Assembly (NCBI GenBank): GCA_963682005.1
Contig: OY820914.1
Coordinates: 3,596,001-3,660,000, forward strand
Direction of reading: 5' to 3'
DNA: 64,000 bases
Source: CAIYUC01 sp963682005
GTDB taxonomy: Bacteria; Bacteroidota; Bacteroidia; Bacteroidales; FEN-979
How positions within the stretch are numbered: position 1 is the stretch's first letter; each line of letters opens with the position of its first letter. Positions 27,470 through 35,757 of the stretch are shown piece by piece. Under the pieces are notes generated by a model. The model had not been told where the DNA came from. It did no database searches and worked only from the letters and a program-made list of their open reading frames with translations. Made by a program: the position numbers and the translations under genes.

Positions 27470-28546
27470 ATGGAAACAACAAATTTAAGGGAAAAAGTAA
27501 TTTTCTCAAACAAAAATCTTTATGTAGGAATGGATGTTCACGAGAAAAGTTGGAATGTCTCCATTTTTTTAGAAGACATGTTTATTCGATCATTTACTCA
27601 ACAACCATCTGTTGAAGCATTAGAGGTATTGTTAAAAAAGGATTATCCAGGAGCTAACTACTTGTGTGGTTATGAAAGTGGCTATTGCGGGTTCTCCATT
27701 CAAAGAAAGCTAAAGCAACATGGGATTGCATGTCAAGTCCTGCATGCAGGAGATATCCCTCAAACAAACAAGGAAAAGCTTACAAAAAGGGATCCGGTTG
27801 ATTCAAAAAAAATCGGGGAAGCACTTTCTGCAAAAAAGGCAAGGCCTATTTACATTCCTGATGAAGAAAGCGAGCAAGACAGAGGATTGATCAGGTATCG
27901 GGATCGGGTACAGAAAGACTTAACCAGGTGCAAGAACAGAATCAGGAGTATTCTATATGAATTTGGTATATCCTTGCCAGAGCGGTTTACTAAGGGATGG
28001 AGTAATAGATTTATTCAATGGCTCCAGGAAACAGAGCAAGTAATTGGGTCAACCCGGACTACCCTCAACTATATGATTGAACAAATGGAGGCCCATCGTA
28101 GTTTGTTATTGAAAGTTAATCGTGGCATAAGGGCGCTTCAAAAAAGTCCAAAGTACAAACAAAGAGCTCAATATCTAACAAGTATTCCTGGTATTGGTCC
28201 CCTTAGTGCAATGATAATTCTAACAGAGCTAATAGATATTCGAAGATTCGGTTCTTTCAGGGATTTGAATTCCTATGTGGGTTTTTATCCCATGGAACAT
28301 TCTACGAGTGACAAAGAGCATAAAGGAGGCATCATGATAAGGCACAATAAACACTTGCGGAAATTGCTTGTGGAGGACGCCTGGGTTGCAATGCGTCATG
28401 ATCCCGCCCTAACCCTGGCTTTCAATCAATGGTCTGTTAGAATGACCGGGAAACGTGCAATCGTTAAAATTGCCCGGAAATTACTCAGCCGGATCAGATA
28501 TGTATTAATTAACGAAACGGTTTATACAAAAGGAATTGTGAAGTAA
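27470..28546 (+). CDS. IS110-family transposase (DEDD recombinase)
   Basis: 358 residues starting at METTNLREK. The N-terminal DEDD domain shows VGMDVHEKSWNVSI (first Asp), CGYESGYCG (Glu) and TKRDPVDSKKIGEAL (two Asp). A middle coiled region follows, then the C-terminal Tnp2 domain with SIPGIGPLSAMIILTEL and NSYVGFYPMEHSTSDKEHKGGIMIRHNKHLRKLLVEDAW, which includes the catalytic serine region. IS110 transposases work with a bridge RNA that picks target and donor sites. The frame is intact and full length, so the element may be active. The 18 extra codons upstream to 27416 are probably noncoding. Confidence 0.9.
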   Translation: METTNLREKVIFSNKNLYVGMDVHEKSWNVSIFLEDMFIRSFTQQPSVEALEVLLKKDYPGANYLCGYESGYCGFSIQRKLKQHGIACQVLHAGDIPQTNKEKLTKRDPVDSKKIGEALSAKKARPIYIPDEESEQDRGLIRYRDRVQKDLTRCKNRIRSILYEFGISLPERFTKGWSNRFIQWLQETEQVIGSTRTTLNYMIEQMEAHRSLLLKVNRGIRALQKSPKYKQRAQYLTSIPGIGPLSAMIILTELIDIRRFGSFRDLNSYVGFYPMEHSTSDKEHKGGIMIRHNKHLRKLLVEDAWVAMRHDPALTLAFNQWSVRMTGKRAIVKIARKLLSRIRYVLINETVYTKGIVK

Positions 28547-28850
28547 TAAAGCCATGATTGTTTACAGAATATTTCATCACGTTAAGCTGGAGCACTTCGT
28601 AAATCTTGTGATTCCAATTACATTTCGCAGTTTGTGCCCGGCTATTTTTACTGACATTTTAATATATACATGTGGCCGAAAGAAAGCGGACTACTAATAG
28701 GAGATTGAGAAAAATCAGTAAACAATCTGGACAAAAAGGAGGTAACTTTGCATGGGCAACAAAACATTCTTGAGGAAGTAGGAGTGGATAATTTTCCACC
28801 CTGCTTTCAAGAGAAAAAAATGAGCTCAACCCTCCAAGGCCTGATTTTAA
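28547..28850. other. AT-rich noncoding stretch after the IS110 transposase
   Basis: No gene-like frame is seen here. It probably contains the 3' noncoding part of the element. Several short inverted segments are present, but none stands out as a terminator. Confidence 0.4.
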
Positions 28851-28967
28851 TTCATAGGAGATTAGCGCAGATTAAGCGCAGAGTTTCGCAGAATACGTAA
28901 TATCAGGCTAAAACATCTGCGGAAATCAGCGACAAATTTGCGAAAACCTGCGTGAAAATTTGTTTCT
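28851..28967. repeat. Degenerate GCGCAGATTAAGCGCAGAG-type interspersed repeat
   Basis: Built of GCGCAGATTA, GCGCAGAG, TCTGCGGAAATCAGCG, TTTGCG and CCTGCGTGAAAA words, forming a loose inverted repeat. It has the look of host intergenic repeats and not of IS sequence. Confidence 0.4.
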
Positions 28968-29085
28968 CATACTTATTAGTCACCCCCACGGGGGTTGAGG
29001 TGTTTGGGTTAATTCCCAGACGCGCGCTACCAGGCGAAATGAAGGTAAGAAGGGCTGAAGGGCAGAAGGCACAAGGTCAAGGGTC

Positions 29086-29130
29086 AATTCGTAATCCGTA
29101 ATCCGTAATCCGTAATTCGTAATTAATTAA
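29086..29130. repeat. Tandem heptamer repeat CCGTAAT
   Basis: Four or more CCGTAAT/TCGTAAT units in a row, preceded by a GAAGG/CAAGG-rich stretch at 29041-29085. It ends just before the promoter box of the ABC operon. Confidence 0.65.
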
Positions 29131-29143
29131 CACGTATCTGAAC

Positions 29144-29151
29144 TATATTTG
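29144..29151 (+). promoter_or_regulatory. Putative -7 promoter box TATATTTG of the ABC transporter operon
   Basis: TATATTTG matches the Bacteroidota TAnnTTTG consensus and lies 45 nt before the ATG of the ATPase gene. A convincing -33 TTTG was not found. Confidence 0.4.
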
Positions 29152-29195
29152 TAACCTTTCCGGCAAAACCTCATCTTACCTCAAAATTCGCAACT

Positions 29196-30068
29196 ATGAT
29201 TTTACAGATTGACAACCTGAATAAACAGTACAGCAATGGCGTCGTTGCACTGAACAATGTAACGCTTACCATTGATAAAGGAATGTTCGGACTGCTCGGA
29301 CCCAACGGTGCGGGAAAGTCTTCCCTGATGCGGACACTGGCCACATTGCAGGATGCCGACAGCGGAACGGTCATGCTGGGCGATATTGACGTTCTGAACG
29401 ACAAGGATGCAGTACGGAAACTACTGGGTTACCTTCCCCAGGAATTTGGCGTTTATCCAAGAACATCTGCCGTCGACCTGCTCGATCATCTCGCACTTCT
29501 CAAAGGGTTTACCAACCGCACCGAGCGAAGGGATATCGTGAACCACCTGATCAGCAAGGTGAACCTGACCGATTACCGGAAAAAAGCCGTGAGCAGCTAC
29601 AGCGGCGGGATGCGCCAGCGCTTTGGAATTGCCCAGTGCCTTATCGGAGATCCGAAACTGGTCATCGTGGATGAACCCACAGCCGGCCTTGATCCAGGCG
29701 AACGCAACAGGTTTTACAATATCCTGTCGGAGATCGGCGAAAACATCATCGTCATCCTGTCCACGCACATCGTGCAGGACGTTCGCGAATTATGCACCCG
29801 CATGGCCATCATGGATAAAGGGAAACTTCTTTTCAGCGGCAATACCGACGATGCGTTGTTGCAGATCAAAGGCAAAGTATGGGAGCGAAAAGTCGATAAA
29901 GCGGAATTGCCCGTGTACAAGGATAAATACAGGATCATTTCAAGCAAACTTTCCGGCGGCAAACCCCTGATCCATGCATTTTCCAATGCGGATCCGGGGG
30001 ATGGTTTTACAAAAGCCGAGGAAAACCTCGAAGATGTCTTTTTTGTCAGGCTGAATGAATTAATCTGA
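29196..30068 (+). CDS. ABC transporter ATP-binding protein
   Basis: 290 residues with Walker A GPNGAGKSS (~36-44), Q-loop LPQEFGVYP, signature YSGGMRQRFGIAQ (~139-151), Walker B LVIVDEPTAGLD (~159-170) and the switch His in ILSTHIV. The ~75-residue C-terminal extension is typical of ATPases of multi-TM drug or peptide exporters. It energises the permease encoded 19 nt downstream; the two are clearly one operon. Confidence 0.95.
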   Translation: MILQIDNLNKQYSNGVVALNNVTLTIDKGMFGLLGPNGAGKSSLMRTLATLQDADSGTVMLGDIDVLNDKDAVRKLLGYLPQEFGVYPRTSAVDLLDHLALLKGFTNRTERRDIVNHLISKVNLTDYRKKAVSSYSGGMRQRFGIAQCLIGDPKLVIVDEPTAGLDPGERNRFYNILSEIGENIIVILSTHIVQDVRELCTRMAIMDKGKLLFSGNTDDALLQIKGKVWERKVDKAELPVYKDKYRIISSKLSGGKPLIHAFSNADPGDGFTKAEENLEDVFFVRLNELI

Positions 30069-30086
30069 CCGCCAATCCGGAACGCT

Positions 30087-33000
30087 ATGTGGAAATTTAT
30101 CAGATACGAATGGAAATACTGGCTCCGGTCTCCCATGACCTGGATATTCCTGATCATTAATACAATGATGGTCATGGGCGCGGTTTCTTCCGATAACGTT
30201 ACCCTCGGAGCAGGGGTTGGGAGCGTTCATAAGAATGCACCTTATGTCATCCAGTTCTACTACGGTGTGATGTCGCTGGTCTGCCTGCTTATGACGACCG
30301 CCTATATGAACGCTACCGCCAACCGTGATTTTGCGCACGACATGTACCAGTTTGTCTTTTCATCTCCCATAAAGAAGAGAGATTATTATTTCGGGAAATT
30401 CATCGGTGCCGTCACCATTGCCATGTTGCCCTTGCTGGGCGTATCGCTGGGCAGCCTGATCGGTCCGCTGATGCCATGGGCACAACCTGAACGTTACAGC
30501 GCCGCAGCCTGGAACGGGCATATACTGGGTATCCTGACCTTCGCCATCCCGAATACGATCATTGCAGCCGTCTTGCTTTATATGCTTGCCATTCTCTTCA
30601 GGAACAACATTGTATCCTTTATCGGGGCCATGGTGATCCTCGTGCTTTATGCCGTATCTGCGGGTTTTACAAAGGATATTGAAAAGGAATGGCTGGCAGG
30701 ACTGCTTGACCCTTTTGGTTTCCGCACCGAAAATATTGTCTCAAAATACATGACTGTGGATGAGAAAAATGCGCACGGAGTGGCTCTTTCCGGGGCTTTC
30801 TTATTCAATCGCCTGATCTGGATGGGTTTCAGCATTTTGATACTGGTGGCCGGGTATTTCCGGTTTTCTTTCAGCATCAGGAACAGGAAACCGAAAAAGG
30901 AGAAAAAGGATACACTGCAGGACCAGACGCTCAATCCTGCCTTTGCAGTTTCATCTGCCGGTATGGCCAAAGGGTTTTCTCTGTCCGTCCTTTGGCACAT
31001 GGTCAGGTTCGAAACCCGGGCGATCATCCGGAACCCCACATTCATCATCATCACGGTGATCGGGCTGCTCAACATGGTTGCTGCCATGACAAGCTTCACC
31101 GGAAGGTACGGCACCGCACGGTATCCTGTGACCTATGAGGTCATCGATTCCATAAAAGGGTCATTTTTCCTATTCCTGGTGGCCATCATCACGTTTTATA
31201 CCGGGGTCGTGGTCTGGAAGGAACGGGATGCAAAATTCAACGAGATCCAGGATTCCACCCCTGTTCAGACTTCACTGCTGTTCCTTTCAAAAGTGATCGC
31301 CATGGTGATCTCCATCGCCCTCATCCTGGTCTGCACCATCCTGATCGGTATGGTTGTGCAGACGTTCTACGGCTACCACCGGTACCAGCTGGATGTTTAC
31401 ATCCAGTCGCTGCTTGTGATGAGCCTGCTGTCATTCACTTATATGGTTGTGATCGCACTGTTTTTTCACTATGTCATCAACAACCGTTACATCGCTTATT
31501 TCGCCTTTGTTGCCTTTGTGATCCTGAACCAGTTTATCTGGGGCCTGTTCCAGGTAAGCACAAATATGGTCAAATTCGGCTTAACGCCTACTGTTACCTA
31601 TTCCGACATGAACGGGTTCGGGCCTTTTATTCCCTCCGTGGCCTGGTTTAATGTTTACTGGTTCCTGTTTTCGGTTCTTCTCGGGTTTGTGGTATTCTCT
31701 TTTTATATCAGGGGGATGGAGTCAGGCTTTGGTCATCGTACCCGTAATTCGGGGTCGTTGCTGATGAAATATAAAGTGCCCCTCGCAATTTCAGGGATCC
31801 TGTTTGTGCTGTGCAGCAGCTTTGTCTATTACAACACGAAGATCCTGAATAAGTATGACTCGGAAAAGGAGCTGGAGAGCAAACAGGCAGATTATGAACG
31901 GGCTTACAAAAAATATGAGCATATTGCACAGCCCCGTTTCTATAAATATACATACAACATCGACCTGATGCCATACCAGCGCAGCATGAAGGCTGTTGTT
32001 GAAGCCTGGGCCAGGAATATCTCCGGACAACCTGTCAGCGAGCTTCATTTCACCCTTCCCCAGGTTCCCGACAGCATAAAGATCATCCTTCCCGGAAGCA
32101 GGTTGAAGTTGAACGATACGCGGCTGGGATACAGGATCTATTCACTTGCAAAACCCATCCGGCCGCACGATTCCGTGCTTGTAACCGTTGCGGTATCCAG
32201 GATCACAAGGGGGTTTGAGAACGAAGTGAGCTTCACCCAGCTTACGCAAAACGGCACCTTCTTTAACAACACCGATATCATGCCCGTTTTCGGTTACAAT
32301 GGCTATTATGAGATCTCCGACAAAAACAAACGTTTGAAGTATAAGCTTCCCAAACGGCCGCGCATGGCGAAACTGGATGAAAAAGACCTTGCAACAAGGG
32401 CAAACAACTATCTTAACCACGATGCCGATTGGGTGGAGGTGAACACCACCATCAGCACGGCGCCCGACCAGGTCGCAGTAGCCCCGGGCAGTCTTGTGCG
32501 GTCATGGGAAGCCGGTGGAAGGAAGTATTTTTCTTACCATCTCGACCAGCAGTCTCTTGATTTTTATTCATTCATCTCGGCGAAATATGAAGTAGCGAGG
32601 AAAAAATGGAACGGGATCGACCTCGAGGTGTATTACATAAAAGATCATGCATACAACGTCCCGAACATGATGAAAAGCATGGAGAAATCGCTGGATTATT
32701 ACATTAGCAATTTCGGGAAATATTACCACCGTCAATGCCGCATCATTGAGTTTCCGCGCTATTCAAGCTTCGCACAGGCCTTCCCGGGCACCATGCCATA
32801 CAGCGAAGGCATCGGGTTTATCGTTGACCTGCGTAACGTGACCAAGGATGACATCGATCTTGTGTTCTATGTTGTGGCGCATGAAATGGGTCACCAGTAC
32901 TGGGCGCACCAGGTGTGCGGTGCCGATATGCAGGGCAGCGAGCTGATGAGTGAAGGTTTCGCCCAGTATTCCGCCCTGATGGTGATGGAAGAAGAATATG

Positions 33001-33674
33001 GCAGGGACAAGATGAAAAAGTTCCTGAAATATGAAATGGATGGTTATCTGAGCGGAAGAAGCAGTGAATATGAGGCGGAACGGCCCCTGGTGAGATCGGA
33101 GCACCAGGGATACATCCATTATCAGAAGGCCAGCGTGGTGATGTATTACCTGAAGGAAATGATCGGTGAGAAGAAGGTGAATGAGGCGTTGCGGAGCCTG
33201 ATCGATTCATTCGCTTATGCACAACCGCCTTACCCTGTCTCCCCAATGGCCATCAGGGCGTTCATGCGTGTGACACCGGACAGTCTGCAATACCTTATCG
33301 ATGACCTGTTTGAAAACATCACCCTGTTCTCCAACCGGATGGAGGATGCGACTGTTAAAAAATCAGGTAATGAATATGAAGTGACCCTGAGGACTTCATC
33401 TGAAAAGTTCAGGGCGGATTCACTGGGAAAGGAGAGGGGCATTCCGGTCACCGATTATGTGGATATCGGTATTTTTGCACTGCCTGCAGGTAAAAATAAC
33501 CCGGGAAAGCCCTTGCTGCTAAAACGGGTCAAAATTACCAAAAGGGATAACCTGTTTACCTTCCGGGTGCATGAAAAGCCCTACCAGGCGGGCATTGATC
33601 CATATAATTACCTGATCGACCGGACGCCGGAGGATAATCTGAAGACGGTTCAGGGAGATGTGGAATTACGTTAA
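30087..33674 (+). CDS. ABC transporter permease fused to an M1-family (gluzincin) aminopeptidase domain
   Basis: 1195 residues. The first ~590 contain two blocks of about six TM helices each (first block ~17-265, second ~320-570), like a duplicated ABC-2 type permease, with a TM at ~573-590. The rest is a large extracytoplasmic M1-like region with the zinc motif AHEMGHQYWAH (HExxH near residue 932) and the third ligand in MSEGFAQYS about 19 residues later. The usual GAMEN exopeptidase motif is replaced by PGTMPYSEGIGF. Permease-M1 fusions of this type recur in Bacteroidota beside an ABC ATPase. A plausible role is coupling peptide trimming to transport across the inner membrane. The substrate is not known. 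Confidence 0.9.
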   Translation: MWKFIRYEWKYWLRSPMTWIFLIINTMMVMGAVSSDNVTLGAGVGSVHKNAPYVIQFYYGVMSLVCLLMTTAYMNATANRDFAHDMYQFVFSSPIKKRDYYFGKFIGAVTIAMLPLLGVSLGSLIGPLMPWAQPERYSAAAWNGHILGILTFAIPNTIIAAVLLYMLAILFRNNIVSFIGAMVILVLYAVSAGFTKDIEKEWLAGLLDPFGFRTENIVSKYMTVDEKNAHGVALSGAFLFNRLIWMGFSILILVAGYFRFSFSIRNRKPKKEKKDTLQDQTLNPAFAVSSAGMAKGFSLSVLWHMVRFETRAIIRNPTFIIITVIGLLNMVAAMTSFTGRYGTARYPVTYEVIDSIKGSFFLFLVAIITFYTGVVVWKERDAKFNEIQDSTPVQTSLLFLSKVIAMVISIALILVCTILIGMVVQTFYGYHRYQLDVYIQSLLVMSLLSFTYMVVIALFFHYVINNRYIAYFAFVAFVILNQFIWGLFQVSTNMVKFGLTPTVTYSDMNGFGPFIPSVAWFNVYWFLFSVLLGFVVFSFYIRGMESGFGHRTRNSGSLLMKYKVPLAISGILFVLCSSFVYYNTKILNKYDSEKELESKQADYERAYKKYEHIAQPRFYKYTYNIDLMPYQRSMKAVVEAWARNISGQPVSELHFTLPQVPDSIKIILPGSRLKLNDTRLGYRIYSLAKPIRPHDSVLVTVAVSRITRGFENEVSFTQLTQNGTFFNNTDIMPVFGYNGYYEISDKNKRLKYKLPKRPRMAKLDEKDLATRANNYLNHDADWVEVNTTISTAPDQVAVAPGSLVRSWEAGGRKYFSYHLDQQSLDFYSFISAKYEVARKKWNGIDLEVYYIKDHAYNVPNMMKSMEKSLDYYISNFGKYYHRQCRIIEFPRYSSFAQAFPGTMPYSEGIGFIVDLRNVTKDDIDLVFYVVAHEMGHQYWAHQVCGADMQGSELMSEGFAQYSALMVMEEEYGRDKMKKFLKYEMDGYLSGRSSEYEAERPLVRSEHQGYIHYQKASVVMYYLKEMIGEKKVNEALRSLIDSFAYAQPPYPVSPMAIRAFMRVTPDSLQYLIDDLFENITLFSNRMEDATVKKSGNEYEVTLRTSSEKFRADSLGKERGIPVTDYVDIGIFALPAGKNNPGKPLLLKRVKITKRDNLFTFRVHEKPYQAGIDPYNYLIDRTPEDNLKTVQGDVELR

Positions 33675-33720
33675 TAATGAGTGTCTGGTCGAGGAATAGA
33701 GATTGAACGACCATTCAACA

Positions 33721-34377
33721 TTACATTTCTACAATCCCGTTTCTAACGGCAAACCGGATAAGGTCGAGCAGGGTGTGCTGATTGGTTTTTTCGAACATAT
33801 TGGCTTTATGCCTGACAACCGTACTTGCACTGATATTGAGTTGTTGGCTGACTTCGTCAATGATGAACCCTTTGGCCAGCAGTTTTAGAATTTCCAATTC
33901 CCTGGCACTGAAATAAGGAAGGTTTGGATTTTGCGGGTTGGTTACCTGCTTCTTCCCATTCAGCAGGTAATCAAGGGCAATATCACTGTAGTATTCTGAA
34001 AAGTAATGCTTGCCGGTCAGTATTGTTTCCACGGCCACCTTGATTTCCTTGATTTCGGCCTCCTTTGATATAATTCCCATCAGCCCTCCATTGATGACTC
34101 CCGGGATCAAATCCTCAATCTTTTCCATCGTAATCATGAGTATTTTGACTTTTGGAAATTCCTTCAGGATTTCTGCTGAAGTCTGAAACCCGTTCATCCC
34201 CTTCATCCTGTAATCCATCAGGACAACATCCGGCATAAACTCAGAAGCCATTTTTATTGCTTCGGGACCATTATCAGCCGTGGTAAACTCCCAGTCAGGT
34301 TCATTTTTGGTTAATAAAGTGACGATCCCTTGTACAGTTATCCCATGATCATCAACAACAAGAAATTTTCGTTTCAT
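33721..34377 (-). CDS. NarL/LuxR-type response regulator
   Basis: 218 residues starting at MKRKFLVVDDHGITVQ. The receiver domain (~1-120) has the acidic pair in VVDDHG and the phosphoacceptor Asp in VVLMDYRMKG, with the conserved Lys in IISKEAE. The LuxR-type HTH is at ~150-212 (FSARELEILKLLAKGFIIDEVSQQLNISASTVVRHKANMFEKT). It is a two-component transcription regulator with no kinase gene beside it. A 60-codon upstream extension is in frame but looks noncoding. It converges with the ABC operon. Two adjacent palindromes upstream (34469-34505) could be its own binding sites. Confidence 0.9.
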   Translation of the reverse strand: MKRKFLVVDDHGITVQGIVTLLTKNEPDWEFTTADNGPEAIKMASEFMPDVVLMDYRMKGMNGFQTSAEILKEFPKVKILMITMEKIEDLIPGVINGGLMGIISKEAEIKEIKVAVETILTGKHYFSEYYSDIALDYLLNGKKQVTNPQNPNLPYFSARELEILKLLAKGFIIDEVSQQLNISASTVVRHKANMFEKTNQHTLLDLIRFAVRNGIVEM

Positions 34378-34468
34378 ATGTAGTCGTTTTAGTTGAGCAA
34401 ATGTATTAAAATAATGATTATCCAATGGTCCGGAAAAGGGAAATGGGTATGGGATGGGAGAAAACGAT

Positions 34469-34505
34469 CTACATAAAATTATGTAGCTGCAATTGAAAAA
34501 TTGCA
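34469..34505. promoter_or_regulatory. Two adjacent palindromes upstream of the response regulator gene
   Basis: CTACATAAAATTATGTAG (34469-34486) has 8-bp inverted arms. TGCAATTGAAAAATTGCA (34488-34505) follows directly. They lie ~90 nt before the regulator start on its upstream side, where an operator or autoregulatory site would be expected. No binding evidence is available. Confidence 0.35.
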
Positions 34506-34673
34506 TAATCCTGCGTATTGTTTTCACCTTTTCCGGGATTATATATTTGCCAATCACTCTTCACAGATACAACCTGGTATGATAAAGCCGGCAAGAGAAA
34601 TTACCTGTTTCAGATATGGCTATTCTTTGATTAGCATAATTCTCTAAATGTTTAACCCCTTAATTTTTATTGT

Positions 34674-35240
34674 ATGGCAAAAAATGCAAGAAACATCGTA
34701 ACACAGGGACTCAGTGGAAAACTTGGAGACCTGATCGTGTTCCGGCAGTTGAATGATGAAACCATCGTGTCGGCAAAACCAAAAAAGAGAGTTGCACCCC
34801 CAGGCCAGGGGGAAATCGATCGGCGGAAACATTTCCAGGAGGCTATCCTTTACGCAAAGGAGGCCTACAGTGAACCAGCGCTTAAAGAGGAATACAAACA
34901 GAAAGCAAAGGGGAAAGGAATGTCCGGGTTTAACATAGCAGTAGCCGATTTCATGAATGCGCCGCACATTGACGAGATTGATGTGAGCAATTATCATGGC
35001 CAGGTGGGTGATACCATCAGGATTCGCGTTACCGACAATTTCAAGGTTGACAGTGTTCATACGACAATCAGGAAAGGAGACGGTACTGAAGTAGAAGAAG
35101 GTCAGGCGGAAGTTTTGCCGAATGGCCTCGACTGGGAATACAAGGTTACACAGGCAAACACCTTTTCAACCGGTTGTATGTTCATTGTGCATGCTTTCGA
35201 TATCCCGGGAAATGACACTGAACTGAATCATTCGAATTGA
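34674..35240 (+). CDS. Hypothetical protein with conserved-looking N-terminus
   Basis: 188 residues without signal peptide or TM helix. The N-terminus (RNIVTQGLSGKLGDLIVFRQLNDETIVSAKPKKR) resembles Bacteroidota proteins that open with a GLSGK-x-GD/N-x-V core, perhaps phage- or DUF6266-like, though I cannot confirm the family. A helical charged stretch (~45-90) is followed by a beta-rich C-terminal half (GDTIRIRVTDNFKVDSVHTTIR). It stands alone, with a clear terminator behind it. Function unknown. Confidence 0.65.
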   Translation: MAKNARNIVTQGLSGKLGDLIVFRQLNDETIVSAKPKKRVAPPGQGEIDRRKHFQEAILYAKEAYSEPALKEEYKQKAKGKGMSGFNIAVADFMNAPHIDEIDVSNYHGQVGDTIRIRVTDNFKVDSVHTTIRKGDGTEVEEGQAEVLPNGLDWEYKVTQANTFSTGCMFIVHAFDIPGNDTELNHSN

Positions 35241-35271
35241 TTGGCAGGTTTGGTAGTTGATTGACAGGCAG

Positions 35272-35300
35272 AGGCCGCTCCGAAAGGGTGGCCTTTTTTT
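35272..35300 (+). terminator. Rho-independent terminator
   Basis: AGGCCGCTCC, a GAAA loop and GGGTGGCCT form a stem followed by seven T. It lies ~30 nt after the hypothetical gene and closes its transcript. Confidence 0.75.
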
Positions 35301-35316
35301 GTGCATGGAAGATAAA

Positions 35317-35404
35317 AGTGAAGAGTGAAAAGTGAAGAGTGAAAAGTGAAGAGTGAAAAGTGAAGAGTGAAAAGTGAAGAGTGAAAAGTGAAAAGTGAAA
35401 AGTG
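35317..35404. repeat. Tandem repeat of GTGAAAA / GTGAAGA heptamers
   Basis: About twelve heptamers, GTGAAGA and GTGAAAA mostly alternating (14-nt super-period). No gene is seen in the rest of the gap up to 35757; 35404-35560 holds no recognisable feature. Confidence 0.75.
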
Positions 35405-35562
35405 ATGGATATTGCGGACAGTTTGTCATAACGGACAGAAATGGATGGAGAATTTTTGGTCGGGTTCTGTTCGACTTCAGTTCGAGAGGAGAACGAGAGC
35501 ACCCCGGAAGGAAAATTCATTGACAAATTGTCGGTAAAAAGAGAAAGTCAACATTGAAAAAA

Positions 35563-35587
35563 GAAAAAAGGCGAGTTTCCCCGCCTT
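35563..35587 (-). terminator. Possible hairpin terminator read on the minus strand
   Basis: The stem AAGGCG/CGCCTT (35568-35587) has an A-rich stretch on its left, which reads as a T-run on the minus strand. No minus-strand gene ends here, so it may be an insulator or a remnant. Confidence 0.3.
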
Positions 35588-35696
35588 AGATGTTTTCACA
35601 ACGGAATAATCCTTATTGTGATTTGCTTTAGATTGTCAATAAAGCTTGCTGGAAAATTATTAATTTAGTAATATTCATTTCGGAATAATATTTTAA

Positions 35697-35704
35697 TACC
35701 TTTG
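35697..35704 (+). promoter_or_regulatory. Promoter -7 box TACCTTTG of the type III CRISPR operon
   Basis: TACCTTTG matches TAnnTTTG exactly and lies 53 nt before the first gene of the locus. TTTC at 35678-35681 may stand in for the -33 element, though the spacing is a little short. All genes down to cas6 overlap or lie within 30 nt of each other, so this may drive the entire effector operon. Confidence 0.5.
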
Positions 35705-35757
35705 ATCAGTTATAGGTTTTTCATGTTATTTATCTCATATATAACCCCCAACTCTTA

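Larger units (their letters stand above)
27350..28980 (+). mobile_element. IS110-family insertion element (ends tentative)
   Basis: A DEDD transposase gene with AT-rich flanks that differ from the neighbours. The proposed ends rest on AATAAGTAT at 27354-27362 facing ATACTTATT at 28969-28977. Just outside these lie CCCCTGCAGGGG (27336-27347) and CCCCCACGGGGG (28983-28994). These two hairpins occur side by side in the intact palindrome at 15790-15837, so the element may have inserted between them. IS110 elements carry a noncoding bridge RNA next to the transposase gene; it could lie at ~27360-27469 or in the 3' noncoding part. The right end could also be nearer 28840, because 28851-28967 looks like host intergenic repeat. 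Confidence 0.55.

Noticed and set aside
35182..35526. Phe/Ser-rich 114-codon minus-strand frame
   Set aside because: It is generated mostly by the GTGAAAA heptamer tract read in reverse.
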